From Dryas octopetala (taxonomy: Eukaryota; Streptophyta; Magnoliopsida; Rosales; Rosaceae), in assembly GCA_963921425.1 (NCBI GenBank), contig OY992834.1:9221271-9285270 (forward strand): a DNA stretch of 64,000 nt, in the 5' to 3' direction. Below, piece by piece: positions 23,732 through 35,603 of the stretch (positions within the stretch are counted from its first letter, which is position 1; the number at the start of each line of letters is the position of its first letter). A model generated the notes under the pieces. That model had not been told where the DNA came from. It was given only the letters and a program-made list of their open reading frames with translations, and searched no databases. A program made the translations under genes and the position numbers.

Positions 23732-24438
23732 TAGGGGTGTGTTTCCGCCGGATTGGATCGGAAATAGGGTTTTCCAATTCCAATCCAAAAAATTTCGGAA
23801 TGGAATTTCTATTCCAAAAACTCAAAATTTCAACATCTCATTCCGATTCATAATTTTCAAATTTTTTCAGAATATCACATCTTCGAAACTTTCGGATAAA
23901 AAATTAGAATTTTCACATTTTCTTATATTCGGAATATTTTTTAGATCATCTTTGGATATTTTTTTTTTTGGTGAATAATGATGAAATTAATTGCCCCAAC
24001 TTCGATCTCTCCTCCCTCCTAATAAAAACAAATAAAAAATAGTAATTACAACTACAAAAAATGTAGGTGTTTTTGTTAGCATTTATGTTATTATGATACA
24101 CATATATTTATAATATACATATATTTATATTAATAATATTAGTCATCTTTTTAATATATATGTATGTGTATGTTTGAAATAAATAACAAATAAATAAAAC
24201 ATATAATAAAAAATTAAATAAATGATCAAAATTTAATATTTAATATAAATACAAAATAAATTAGTAAAATTTCAAAAATATCGGATCAGAATACTTTAGG
24301 AAAATTTTAGAATTTTTCGGATTAGAATTTACAAAAACATTTCAGTTTCAATCCAATTTTTTTTTCAAAATTTTCTGATTTGATTTTTGGATTAGAATTG
24401 GTCGGATTCGGATTTTTCTATCCAAATCACACCCTTAG
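23732..24438. mobile_element. hAT-like MITE with 8-bp target duplication
   Basis: The left end reads TAGGGGTGTGTTTCC; the right end reads CAAATCACACCCTTAG, an imperfect inverted copy. The element is flanked by GGTCTGAT on both sides (23724-23731 and 24439-24446), the 8-bp duplication expected of hAT transposition. The interior is AT-rich and rich in GGATT/AATCC and TTTCGGA motifs. The 111-codon frame at 23643-23978 runs through it and is not a gene. There is no transposase, so the element is non-autonomous. Confidence 0.82.
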
Positions 24439-26459
24439 GGTCTGATAGAAACATTTTCATTCTCATAATTTCTAAAAATGGAATGGAAATGTTGGATTTC
24501 ATGGATTTTAAAAAACCTCCATTCGAAGAAATGGATATGAGATTTTTAGACCAAATTGCTCACCTAAGCGCCAGGTGAGGGGCACTTAAAATAATTTTCA
24601 CTTTTAAATAACACAAAATTGTTCACCTCAAATAATTGTTTAAACTATAATAAAGAAAAATAATATAAGTTAAGAGTTAAGACTTTGATCATTTTTGGTA
24701 TTAAAAAAGACAAATTAGGAAAGAAAAAAAAATCAAATAGAGAGATATGCAAATATTATGATGGCCATGCGCATGGAGAAAGGCAGGAGGAAGATTTGTT
24801 AATTAATGTAATAATGCTAATTGTCTCATTTTTTTTTTTAATATTTGTATATTACATTATGTGTCATTATTTTAATAGATAAAAATTTGTTTTTGTGTCA
24901 AATATATAAATATCATATAAATTAAAAAGAAAAATTTTGAAAAAACAAAAATTGGTATGTCTAATGCTACTGTTGTCAATGAGTCAATGACAATGAGATG
25001 AGGCATGCTTCTCTCTTTGGTTAATTCAAAGTTTTTAGGAATAAAATTTTATTAGAGAACATTTTCTAGCCTGTCATGTTTGGACACGTTAACTGAGCTC
25101 TGTCGGTCTTCAAGCCTCTACTTCTCGGTCCCTACGCTACCTCACACTAAAAAGGCAAAATCCCTCTTATTTTATTTTTTATATTTAAAAAACTATATAT
25201 TTATCTCAAGCTTGAAAAATCTTATTCCATATATTTTTAATTATTTTGATAAAATCCTCCCCCTTGTTCTTTTTCAATTCCTTTCAAATTTGAGAAGGGA
25301 CGTCCGTGAGTGGACTTCAGCACATTTGTCTGCCACCACATGACCTTTTCTGACCTAGTCTTTTACCAAAATAACCTCCATTAGTAGCTTCTTTTTTCGT
25401 GTCACTTTTGTACTTTAAATCCAAATTTCATGGTCGGCAGGGATATTCTCAGTCCGGATAAAGTTAGGAAAATCAAATTTTAATATTACATCGTGTATTA
25501 TCTAATAGAGGTAAGATCTACTTGTAATCTACCTATATGAGATATGTGATATATAATATGATACCAAAATGTGTATCCGGAACATCACTTTTTTCGGTCT
25601 AATACTTGTCTTTATACACTATTTTAAGAATATAAAAAAATGAAATAAAAAAATAAAAAAACAGAAAATGAGAATCGTAGCTGGTTTTATGTTTTTCTTA
25701 AGTCCAGAGGCATTAAGTGCACAAAGTACAAACACAAGAAATAATGCAAAGGAAAATAGTTTTTTTAAAGCATTGTTCTTATGCTAAAAATAGTCATTGA
25801 ATGTGAATGTTCCAGTTTTAAGTGTGAGTTTTTCTTTGTTACAAAGTTACCGTTCATGATAAATGTAGAATGTAACAAAACGTTTTATATACAACATTAC
25901 GTAACAATAAGTTTTTCGTAAGTGTATATCTTGCGTATACGTAATGACTCAATATGCGTTATCTTTATACTTAGATAGATTATGTGGTTATATGATAAAT
26001 TTCATATATAAGTGATATATATTGGTTTTCTTTAAAAATATGTATAATATATGAAAATAAATTTTCTTTGTTGGACATTCGTTCTTTAACTACATAACGG
26101 ACTCATATGTTCTATGGCTTTTTTTTCATCGTTTGATCTTAAATTTGACAGGATTTAATTTTTTAAGGTATAAATAATCAATCGAGACATATTCCTTGGT
26201 TTTAATTCTCATGATTTTGAGTTTTCGTTTCTCGGTTAAAATTTAAGTTTTAACTCCTAAATTTTGGGCGGAATTAAAACATAATATATAACCTCGAAGA
26301 ATATTTTTATACCCTAAAATACATAACTTTACACCCTAATATGTTGAACCATGTAAAAATAGCCTAAAAATGACAAAATATCATAGAAATATTTATGTCC
26401 GTTTTGTAATTAAATAACGAACGTCATGTAGAGAGAATTTGTAAATATATAAATTATAA

Positions 26460-26929
26460 GGTCCGTTGATTTTAGGTACCAAATTATAATGTTTTTTCAT
26501 TTTAATTATTAAAACATTTATGTCATTTTACTTTAGGTACTAAATTTCAGTTTAGGTACCAATTTTAAAAAACATGGTTATATCGAGCTGTGACTGTCTA
26601 ACAATCATAACTTTTTTATTGATTTGTTATTTTTTCAATATTTGCAAGGCTTAAACTTTACTGTTTAGTCTTTGAGTTATATAACTTCATCCCCCAAGCC
26701 TAAATCAAAAGTATTAAACTCTTAAAAATTTTAAATTTTTATAAATTTGAAATAGTCACAGTTTAATCACAACTGTGATTGTTCGACAGTCACAACTATA
26801 TAACAAACTGATTTGTGACCTAATCCAAAATGTTTTACTCTAGGTTAATACCTAAACTAAAAAAAATTAGTGGCTTGCTGCTTTATTGAAAAACTATTGA
26901 TATTTGGTATTTAATCTTAATTTTCTATG
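26460..26929 (+). repeat. Dispersed repeat, copy 2
   Basis: This is the second copy of the block at 1178-1615, in the same orientation and about 470 bp long. It differs by substitutions and by an extra stretch of about 30-40 bases containing CACAACTGTGATTGTTCGAC, itself a variant of the GTGACTGTC motif earlier in the unit. The two copies have diverged considerably, so neither is recent. Confidence 0.75.
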
Positions 26930-27519
26930 CTATACATACCAATTTTTTTTTAAAATATTCCCACTTTAATGAGTATGTTTTTTTTTTAGGTGAACTTTAA
27001 TGACTATGTTAAAAAAGATTTTCTTACCTTACTTATATACAATTGCACGTGCTTAAAAAAAATTACTCACAAATGACGGATTCACAACGCAATTCTATTA
27101 ATAAAAGAATAAATCCATTACCCAAAATTGACTCCCTCACGCTCTAAGTCCTAACTCATTCTCATCCTTTATGATTAAGTAAGATCCAAATCATCATCAA
27201 CCTTAATTTCTTTACATAAATAGCACCAAAAACCATTTAAAAACAGACACTTAGGGTGTTTCTGTAAATTCACAAACACTTTCCAGACCCTTTTCAAGTT
27301 TCAACCAAAGTTTTGCCCTTTGTGTCCGTGAATGGCAGCTTTTGCAGATTTCTATGAAAATCATCGTCTATCTCTTTCTCTCTCTCCCAGTCTCATTGAA
27401 CCATCAACAGATTCCAATGCCTTTTTCCCGGAAAATGCTTTCCAGGAATCCAAACACTTGCAATACGGGGCAAACTGAATGAAATTTCACCACCACCACC
27501 ACCACTACTACTTCCTTCC

Positions 27520-30222
27520 ATGGCTTCTTCCATGGTTCTCATTTCTCTTCCTCTGCTTCTTCAAACCCTTCTTTTGACAACCACAAATGCCTACCCCATT
27601 CACGAAATTTCACCCAAAACCCAAACCCAATTCCAAAACAGAGCACAAAATCCCAACTTTCCCACTACCTCAAATCCCACTCCAAACTCACTCACACCCA
27701 ATCCAAGTCTCATTTCCACAGATGGGTCTTCCCAACCCACTACGCTCTCGAAGTTCCAGTTCCAAATACTGCGAACAAACAAGGTTGTAGTCACTCCAAA
27801 GTCGACGATTTCCAGCAAGAACAGGACCTTCTCGCTCGGCTTCTTCTCCATCATTGAACCTAACTGGTACTTGGGCATATGGTACGCTTCAATTCCAACC
27901 CCAACCCCAACAGTCGTCTGGGTCGCAAACCGAGACCGACCCATCAAGAACCACACCTCCTCAAGCTTCGAAATCGCACAGAACGGTCGACTGGTGGTCA
28001 AAGACTCGAGGGGTTCGATCGTGTGGTCAAGCACCAACGCAGAGACCGGTACGGCCGTTGAGCTTTGGGAGAATGGCAATCTGGTTTTGCTCACCCGCAG
28101 AGGCACGGTCTCGTGGCAGAGCTTCGATTACCCAACTGACACGTGGCTTCCGGGTATGAACCTCACGAGCGAGCGAGGGCTGACGAGTTGGCGGAGCCCT
28201 TCGGACCCTTCGCCGGGTTTGTATTCTCTGCGGCTGAGACCACCGGACTACGGTGAGTTCGAGCTCCTTTTTAATGGTACTAGGGTGTATTGGACAACTG
28301 GGAATTGGACTGGTCAGGGTTTCACTAATGTGCCTGAAATGCTTGTGCCTTACATTTATAGGTTCCATTTTGTCGACCCATTTAAGCCAACGGCCTCATT
28401 CGGGTTCACCGAGGGGCCGTTGGATAACGGGTTGGACCCGCCGCTGACCCGGTTCCAAATGGACTATTCGGGTCAGCTCAGGCAGTACACTTGGGCAACC
28501 CAGACCTGGGACATGTTTTGGTTTCAGCCTGAGAACAAATGCAGAGTGTTTGGTCTGTGTGGGGCTTTTGGGGTTTGCAATAGTGAAGCAGTTAGACCCT
28601 GTGAGTGCCCCTCTGGTTTTGAGCCGGTGGATAAGTCTAGATGGGAATCTGGGGACTACGCTGGTGGTTGTCACCGTTCGAATGATGTGCCTTGTGACGA
28701 GAGGGTTGATGGGTTTGACAAGGTTGGTGTTGTGAGCACTGAAGGAGCTCAAGTTAAGCCTTTTAATACTGATTGGGATCGTTGTCAAAAATGGTGCTTG
28801 GATGCTTGCTCTTGTATTGGTTTGAACTACAATGACATGACTAGTGTGTGTACACTCCTTTGGGGGTCTCTCTTGAATATGAGGAATTTGAGCTCTGATA
28901 ACACAATTGCTGATGTTGTTTATTTAAAGGTACAAAAAGGTGTCTTGAAGCACAAGAAGCCGTTGAATCCTATAATTTTGTCTGCTAGCATTGTTGGGTC
29001 AATTGCAGTTTTGGTCTTTGTGTTGGTGGTGGTTGTGGTTTTGATGAGGAGAAGGGAGAAGAGGAAGAAAGTAAAAGAAGAGAGTGTTTTGCCAGTCTTG
29101 AATTTGAAGGTATTTTCTTATAAAGATCTTCACACTGCAACACGGGGTTTTTCAGAGAAACTTGGGCATGGCGGCTTTGGAGCAGTTTTTCAAGGGGAGT
29201 TATCGGATTCTACTTTTGTTGCAGTGAAACGGTTGGAGAGGCCGGGCAGTGGAGAGAAAGAATTCCGAGCAGAAGTTTGCACCATTGGGAACATTCAACA
29301 TGTAAATCTTGTGAGACTTAGAGGCTTCTGCTCAGAGAATTCTCATAGACTTTTGGTGTATGATTACATGCCAAATGGTCCTCTTAGTTTGTATCTACGT
29401 CGAGATGGTCCAAATTTGAGTTGGGATGTTAGATTTAGGCTAGCAGTTGGTACAGCAAGAGGCATTGCGTATTTACATGAGGAATGTAGAGATTGCATAA
29501 TCCATTGTGATATCAAACCAGAAAACATATTGCTTGATAGTGATTACACTGCAAAGGTGTCAGATTTTGGGTTAGCAAAGCTACTTGGCCGGGACTTTAG
29601 TCGAGTATTAGCCACAATGAGGGGTACCTGGGGCTATGTTGCACCAGAGTGGATATCTGGTGTGGCAATCACCACAAAAGCCGATGTTTACAGTTATGGA
29701 ATGACATTGATAGAATTACTTGGGGGCCGAAGAAATGTGGAGTCACCCCCATCTGCAGGTGGCAGAGAGGGTGGAAGTGAAACAACGGACAGGTGGTTCT
29801 TTCCTCCGTGGGCAGCAGAGCGGATAATTGAGGGCAATGTGAGGGCAGTACTAGATGAAAGGCTCGGCAGCACTTATAATATTGAGGAGGCAGAGCGTGT
29901 TGCATCGGTGGCAGTCTGGTGCATACAGGACGATGAGGCAATGAGGCCTACAATGGGGATGGTAGTGAAGATGTTGGAAGGGGTGGTGGAAGTGACTGTT
30001 CCTTCAGCACCCAAATTGTTACAAGCACTGGTTTCAGGGGAGTCTTTCTGTGGGGTCAGGGCTGATTCCGGAAACGTGGTATCTAATGGAAGCGACTTCT
30101 CCGGATATAACACGATAGGATCTAGTTGGTCAGAATCGTCTCTTGGTAATGCCTCTTCCCTAGTGAATGAGAATGTGCATGACAACCAAAGAAGTTCAGT
30201 AGGCATGACTGACCAAGGCTAA
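27520..30222 (+). CDS. SD2-2: G-type lectin S-receptor-like kinase, SD2-2/RLK4 type
   Basis: This is an intronless gene of 900 residues. In order: signal peptide (1-25; MASSMVLISLPLLLQ then a hydrophobic run), a Thr/Pro/Asn-rich spacer, a bulb-type mannose-binding lectin domain (FSLGFF, NWYLGIWYA, VWVANRDRP), an S-locus glycoprotein domain (WQSFDYPTDTWLPGM), and a cysteine-rich PAN segment (CQKWCLDACSCIGLNY). A transmembrane helix lies at about 485-508, followed by a basic stop-transfer run. The kinase domain has the Gly loop LGHGGFGAVFQG from about 548, VAVKRL, HCDIKPENILL (catalytic Asp664) and DFGLAK (Asp682). The residue before the catalytic Asp is Cys, so this is a non-RD kinase, a class often linked to immune perception. 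The Ser/Gly-rich tail may be phosphorylated. The ligand is unknown. By memory it is the At4g00340 type. The ATG at 27520 begins the signal peptide; an upstream ATG at 27479 opens an overlapping uORF. Confidence 0.94.
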   Translation: MASSMVLISLPLLLQTLLLTTTNAYPIHEISPKTQTQFQNRAQNPNFPTTSNPTPNSLTPNPSLISTDGSSQPTTLSKFQFQILRTNKVVVTPKSTISSKNRTFSLGFFSIIEPNWYLGIWYASIPTPTPTVVWVANRDRPIKNHTSSSFEIAQNGRLVVKDSRGSIVWSSTNAETGTAVELWENGNLVLLTRRGTVSWQSFDYPTDTWLPGMNLTSERGLTSWRSPSDPSPGLYSLRLRPPDYGEFELLFNGTRVYWTTGNWTGQGFTNVPEMLVPYIYRFHFVDPFKPTASFGFTEGPLDNGLDPPLTRFQMDYSGQLRQYTWATQTWDMFWFQPENKCRVFGLCGAFGVCNSEAVRPCECPSGFEPVDKSRWESGDYAGGCHRSNDVPCDERVDGFDKVGVVSTEGAQVKPFNTDWDRCQKWCLDACSCIGLNYNDMTSVCTLLWGSLLNMRNLSSDNTIADVVYLKVQKGVLKHKKPLNPIILSASIVGSIAVLVFVLVVVVVLMRRREKRKKVKEESVLPVLNLKVFSYKDLHTATRGFSEKLGHGGFGAVFQGELSDSTFVAVKRLERPGSGEKEFRAEVCTIGNIQHVNLVRLRGFCSENSHRLLVYDYMPNGPLSLYLRRDGPNLSWDVRFRLAVGTARGIAYLHEECRDCIIHCDIKPENILLDSDYTAKVSDFGLAKLLGRDFSRVLATMRGTWGYVAPEWISGVAITTKADVYSYGMTLIELLGGRRNVESPPSAGGREGGSETTDRWFFPPWAAERIIEGNVRAVLDERLGSTYNIEEAERVASVAVWCIQDDEAMRPTMGMVVKMLEGVVEVTVPSAPKLLQALVSGESFCGVRADSGNVVSNGSDFSGYNTIGSSWSESSLGNASSLVNENVHDNQRSSVGMTDQG

Positions 30223-31750
30223 TAGCATTCTGTGCCCTTCTTCCCTTCTTCACAACAGGTTTCTTCTTGTTGTAAAGAAAATTACAAAGAGATCTTTTGT
30301 AGAGTATGATGATGATCTATAGAATGTTGCTGCTAGTGGGAAACTTTTTTGCCTCTGTGAAATTTGATCTTCACAAGGTTTGAAATCCCAATTATAATTC
30401 TTCATTTTAACTGGAAAAGTAGTTACTCTTTGCTGATACCGTGATATGTGTACTTTCTTTTTGGTAACAAATTAACTAAATGCTTAGTTATGCAGAAACA
30501 GAGTTTTTATCAATAGGTTGAAGACAGGTCCAAAATATATTCCATAAGTTGCTTGTTTCATTTTAGAACTGATACCCTTTGCTTCACAGTTCACAAAGAC
30601 CTCAGCAGGATTTGCTTCATATAATTTTGGGTTTGGGATTCAAATATTGTTTTTAAGGTCTCATTCTTTTCAGTTTCCCTCTGGTCTTTTCGTTATGATT
30701 GTGGAGTTTGGGGTCACATTTCATGATTACACTTTCGACATTCCCCTCCAAGCAGATACAGAGAGATATGCGCTATCATTTTGCTTTTACCTTTTCCAAA
30801 TGAATATGCCTTTCTGCAACCCACTGTGTAAAAAGGTCATGGGATTCTCTTGCCCATGCTTAGGTGCGAAAAAAAGTCATGACTCAGATGCTTTTGTCAC
30901 TTTGTGTGATATGCATTTCTTTTGTTTTTTATATGACAAATCTTTTTAAAAATTGTTCCAGTAATTGATATGGCTTAATAAAGGACGTAATTTTAGATAT
31001 GAGTACAATTTCGGTGCACTTTATCAGTACAATCTTGCTGCCATGGATTGCTGTTGGGCCCCTTGGACAGGAATCAAATTCAATATCAATTGGATGATCA
31101 ATTGTAATCACAAATTTTTACCTTCGCTAGCTCATATTTCTTATAGTGTTCATACGAATTTTGTTTTCTTATATATAAAAATAAACACATTATTTTTTCA
31201 TTAATTATCTTTGGTCCTTATATTATATTGATGATGATGATGGTGATGATGATGATGATATTCACCAAGAATAGAAGAAGCCCATATACCATGCTACAAC
31301 TTTACATGGTGACTGATGACTACAACCCTGCAAAGAAATAACTGAAAACTGAACTTTAATTTGCTGCCTCCTACAAACAAGACTCGGTCGTCTTTCTCTG
31401 TCTATGGTCTGCCTACATTATAGCTAGCAGCAAACACTCTTAGAACCCAAATTGTTTACTTTCACACAAAAAATAAATAAATTGATTAATTAAATAAAAC
31501 AAAAAACAAAAATAAAAAACATAGGGATAGAGAGATCAAACTTTCCCCATTTTTTCTTCAATCTGAAGCTTGAGAAGGTGAAAAGGCCTAAAGGGTTCAT
31601 TTAAAGTCTGTAAAAATAGGTACCCAGCAAGAGAATGAAGCAGTCAAGGCAGAGGAGAATAGTAGCTCAATCTTTGTTGGGTCTTTATCACCCAAGCAAC
31701 CATCACCAGTGCCACATAGCCCAAATCCATTGATTGATGGAGTCTCAGCC
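30223..31750. other. Intergenic: receptor kinase 3' side and MATE leader
   Basis: The left 200-300 bases are the likely 3' UTR of the receptor kinase. A GAT-rich microsatellite sits near 31230-31260. The right end, from about 31500, is the probable 5' UTR of the MATE gene and contains two upstream ATGs. A 100-codon frame at 30647-30949 has no recognisable domain and is not called. Confidence 0.55.
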
Positions 31751-34700
31751 ATGGAAACTGCAGACCTCCACCCTGCCCCCACTGCTTTCATTGGGTCCAG
31801 TGATGGAGATTATCCGATGATAACAAACTTTGAGGAGGCCAAGCAGATATGTTATGTGGAGACCACAAAGCTTTGGGCCATTGCAGGCCCAATTGCCTTC
31901 AACATATTGTGCAACTATGGCATTAACTCCTTCACAAACATCTTTGTTGGGCATATTGGGGATGTGGAGCTCTCTGCTGTTGCAATCTCTCTGTCTGTCA
32001 TTGCAAATTTCTCATTCGGATTCCTGGTTGGTTAGCTTCTCCTTATATTATTAGAATGTCACAGAGTTTTATTTTTTTGTCAGTATATGATTGTACAACA
32101 AGATTTAGCACTTTAAATTTGTTATATTTGTTTCAGAAAGTCTGTGGTTCTCAATGAAAATCTAAACAGTTTTCTGATTTTATTTGATAAACTATTTGCC
32201 TCTGGCTTAAGGAGTTAGATTTTTAGAGTTTCTCTTGGGTTGTTTTTGCATGGTTGTTTATGATAGACAATCATTGTACTCTCAAAAGCTTACGCAGTCT
32301 CATTTTGTACCTGGAAAAGCAAACGAATGCAAACATAGAGAAATATACAGCCTAACCCTACACCTTACGAACAAAGAAGTGAGGAATGAGGATTTGGGAG
32401 GTTTTGAACTCATAAACTCGTACAGATTTTTTGAGTACTCTAAAAGCTTAAGGAGTCTCATTATACACATGGACAACCCCACCCTACACCTTGCAAACGA
32501 AGAAGTGGGGAATGGGGCCCATGACCTCATAAAAATACCATGTTAAACAACCACTGAACCCTGAAAGCTTGAACTATCAAGGAATGAGCTGATAATCCAA
32601 TTTAATGCTTATATAATAGGAGTATCTATTTGGTTTAATGCAAGCACAGTAACTTTCAATGAATCAAAGCATATATACAGCCAATTTAACTTTCAAAGCA
32701 TATATACAGCCAAAGTAAATTTCAATTTAATGCTTATATAGTAGGAGTATCTATTTGCGCGCGCGCACACACACACACGCACACTAACTTTCAATAAATC
32801 AAAGCCAATTGAGCAATCAATTTGTATGAAATTGCAGCTTGGTATGGCAAGTGCACTTGAAACTCTCTGTGGGCAGGCATTTGGTGCTGGTCAAGTAGAC
32901 ATGCTAGGGGTTTACATGCAACGCTCATGGATAATTCTATGGATTACCTCTATCGTTATACTACCTCTCTACATATACTCAGCACCAGTCCTAAGACTCC
33001 TTGGCCAAGAAGAAGACATTGCACAGCTTGCTGGGAAATTCTCAATCCAAATCATCCCTCAAATGTTTTCCCTTGCCATCAATTTCCCAACCCAGAAGTT
33101 CTTGCAGGCTCAAAGCAAAGTTGGGGTTCTGGCATGGATTGGCATGGTAGGCCTAATCATACACACAGGAGTCCTCTATCTCTTCATCAAAGTGATGGGA
33201 TGGGGAACAGGTGGTGCTGCTGCAGCCTATGATTTCTCAGCCTGGGGGATGGCTTTGGCTCAGATGGCTTATGTGGTTGGTTGGTGCAAGGATGGCTGGA
33301 GGGGGTTGTCATGGTTGGCCTTCAAGGAACTTTGGTCCTTTGCTAGGCTCTCCATTGCTTCAGCTATCATGCTTTGCCTGGAGATTTGGTACTTCATGAC
33401 CATAATTGTTCTGACTGGACACCTTGATAATCCTGTTATTGCAGTTGGCTCCCTTGCAATATGGTGAGGCCATATTTAAACAATTTCCTTCCCTTTTGAT
33501 TCTTGTCAACCTCAAGCTTACTAGAGAATGCTAAATGTGGGATCTCACACCTAAGAGGCCTGTATATATATATACCCAATATAGGTGTTAATTGCTCTTT
33601 TCTGGCAAATAATGTTCTCTTACCATATATCTTATAGAGTATGTTATATTGTTAAACTGTCAATTTAAACCATGTATTCAAATAAGACAGACCTGATCAA
33701 TAGTTTAGATTTAACAGCTTGATAACATAACATGTTAGTCTATCAAATAAAAGAACATTTTCATGTTTCTTAGATAAAGAGACTATACTTATAATTCAGA
33801 TTTTGAATTTGATTTGCGTTTTCGTGTTTCAGCATGAATGTGAATGGGTGGGAAGGTATGTTGTTTATTGGGATCAATGCAGCAATAAGGTAAAGAACTT
33901 TCATTTTGCTCCCAATTCTTATTATCTTACTATCAGCTCCTTGGGTTGCAACTCATTTACGTTACTTCCTTGGCAGTGTTCGAGTCTCCAATGAGCTTGG
34001 ATCAGCACATCCTAGAGCTGCAAAATACTCTGTCATTATCACCATCATTCAGTCTCTCATCATCGGGATTTTTTGCGCAATGATTATCTTGATAGCTAAA
34101 GATCACTTTGCCATCATCTTTACTAATAGCAAAGAGATGCAAGAAGCCGTTTCTAAGTTAGCATTCCTTCTTAGTATTACAATGGTGCTTAATAGCGTTC
34201 AGCCCGTTATATCAGGTAAACAAAATTTCTTATCAGACCGTCTAACATATTATATTATCAAATTAGGAATCAAAACAATTGGTTAGTAGAATCATATTTG
34301 AATGTGCATTGTAGTAACAACACAACTTTGCAGGTGTTGCGGTTGGAGGAGGGTGGCAAGCTTTGGTGGCTTACATAAATTTATTTTGTTATTATATTAT
34401 TGGGTTGCCTCTTGGGTTTGTTCTTGGTTACCATACAAGATTGAGAGTAGAGGTAAACTATCAGTTTCTCATTAATCATCACTCACAAGTCAATTCTTCT
34501 GTTTCACTACTGAAAGCAAAAAAACATGAACAAACAATTATCAATAACTAGTTGTTTTACACTAAACTAATAACGTACAGAGAAATACCACTAAACCAAT
34601 AACTAACTGCTTTACATCCCTAATTCATACAATAGAAAAGTGTCACATATATCAACACCTCGTTTGCTCTTTTGTTCTCTTTTTGTTGCAAGCTTTTTAT

Positions 34701-35243
34701 TATTTTTATTTGTTTCTTTTCTTTTTTAAATGCTGACAAGCATTGTTATTGTAGGGAATTTGGATGGGTATGATATTCGGAACACTCTTGCAGACACTGG
34801 TCCTCTTGTATATCGTTTGGAAAACCAACTGGAACAAAGAGGTAATTAAGTAATCATATATGCTTCTAGTATTTTTTTCCCTCTTTAAATGGTAGGATTT
34901 AAAACCATTCCATCAACTTTAAATATGAATATAGTTAATGTGCTCATTTGTGTAAAGTTATTGTTTGCCATGTTTGCTAATTTGTGTTAAATTAATGTTA
35001 GACTTGATTAAGACTACATGGAAAATTATGGATTCAGCTGAAAAGCTATTCATTCCATATGAAAACCAAAATATTTGAATGTTTCAAAATCCATCTATTG
35101 TAGCCAATTTTAACAATTGATTGAAATTGCAGGTAGAACAAACCTCAGAAAGAATGAAGCAATGGACTGGAGAAGAACTAGTAGTAGTTGATAAAAAAAA
35201 ATGGAGTGGACAAGAAAGTGGATCCAACCAAACCATATTGTGA
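31751..35243 (+). CDS. DTX34: MATE efflux transporter, DTX34 type
   Basis: Seven exons give 504 residues: 31751-32026, 32838-33463, 33833-33889, 33977-34215, 34334-34452, 34755-34841 and 35133-35243. The first ATG of the frame is 31751 ([10 protein letters not shown]); the frame is open upstream only to a GTG. The protein shows the MATE pattern of paired six-helix bundles. Conserved plant signatures are seen, such as [17 protein letters not shown] in exon 2, [15 protein letters not shown] in exon 3 and [16 protein letters not shown] in exon 4. A polar N-terminal tail and a charged C-tail lie in the cytosol. MATE proteins export organic cations, flavonoids or hormones by proton antiport, at the vacuole or plasma membrane; the substrate here is unknown. 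Intron 1 (811 bp) has two tandem duplications. By sequence and position it matches At4g00350. Confidence 0.92.
32277..32810 (+). repeat. Two imperfect tandem duplications in MATE intron 1
   Basis: First pair: a unit with AAAGCTTACGCAGTCTCATT and later CCTACACCTTACGAAC (from 32277) recurs from about 32437 as AAAGCTTAAGGAGTCTCATT and CCTACACCTTGCAAAC. Second pair: a unit beginning TTTAATGCTTATATAATAGG (32601) recurs at 32726 with one change, a period of about 125 bases. The second copy is interrupted by an alternating GC/CA tract (32757-32783). The CTACACCTT/AAGCTT style recalls plant retroelement ends, but no element could be delimited. Confidence 0.7.
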
Positions 35244-35603
35244 TAGTAAAAACTATATAGTTAACAGAATCAACATTTGTTTGCTTTCTTTGACAGTAAA
35301 TTATTTGCATTAATTGCATACTACTTTTACACCCAAGAATGTCATTGTAAATTAAACAAAGAAGAAATGGAAAAGAATGCCATTGTAAAAGTTTGTAATT
35401 TGTAGGCATTTTTATATGTATATTTTACAACCACAAAAAAGTCTAGCCATAATTTTTTTTTTTTTCCTGCATAGTATTATTTCAAATTACAATATTAATT
35501 GACTCTGATATGACTTGAATCTAGAACTTCTAAAGGGACTAACAAATATTAGTTAAAAATGTTGTCCATAGCTTTATATATCCAATATTGTGATTAAAAA
35601 AAA

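Larger units (their letters stand above)
23035..27519. other. Intergenic, AT-rich, with MITE and dispersed repeat
   Basis: It starts with the RHB1A 3' UTR (to about 23600). It then holds a MITE with an 8-bp target duplication (23732-24438) and, further right, copy 2 of the dispersed repeat (26460-26929). The last few hundred bases are the promoter and CT-rich leader of the lectin receptor kinase. No protein-coding gene or RNA gene was recognised in between. Confidence 0.6.

Noticed and set aside
27600..28106. 168-residue antisense frame inside the lectin receptor kinase
   Set aside because: It is a shadow of a long intronless gene with clear domains on the plus strand.
30647..30949. 100-residue frame after the receptor kinase
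   Set aside because: The composition is irregular, no motif is recognisable, and the start codon is not an ATG.
31709..31750. Upstream extension of the MATE protein
   Set aside because: The upstream start is GTG, and the first in-frame ATG is 31751.
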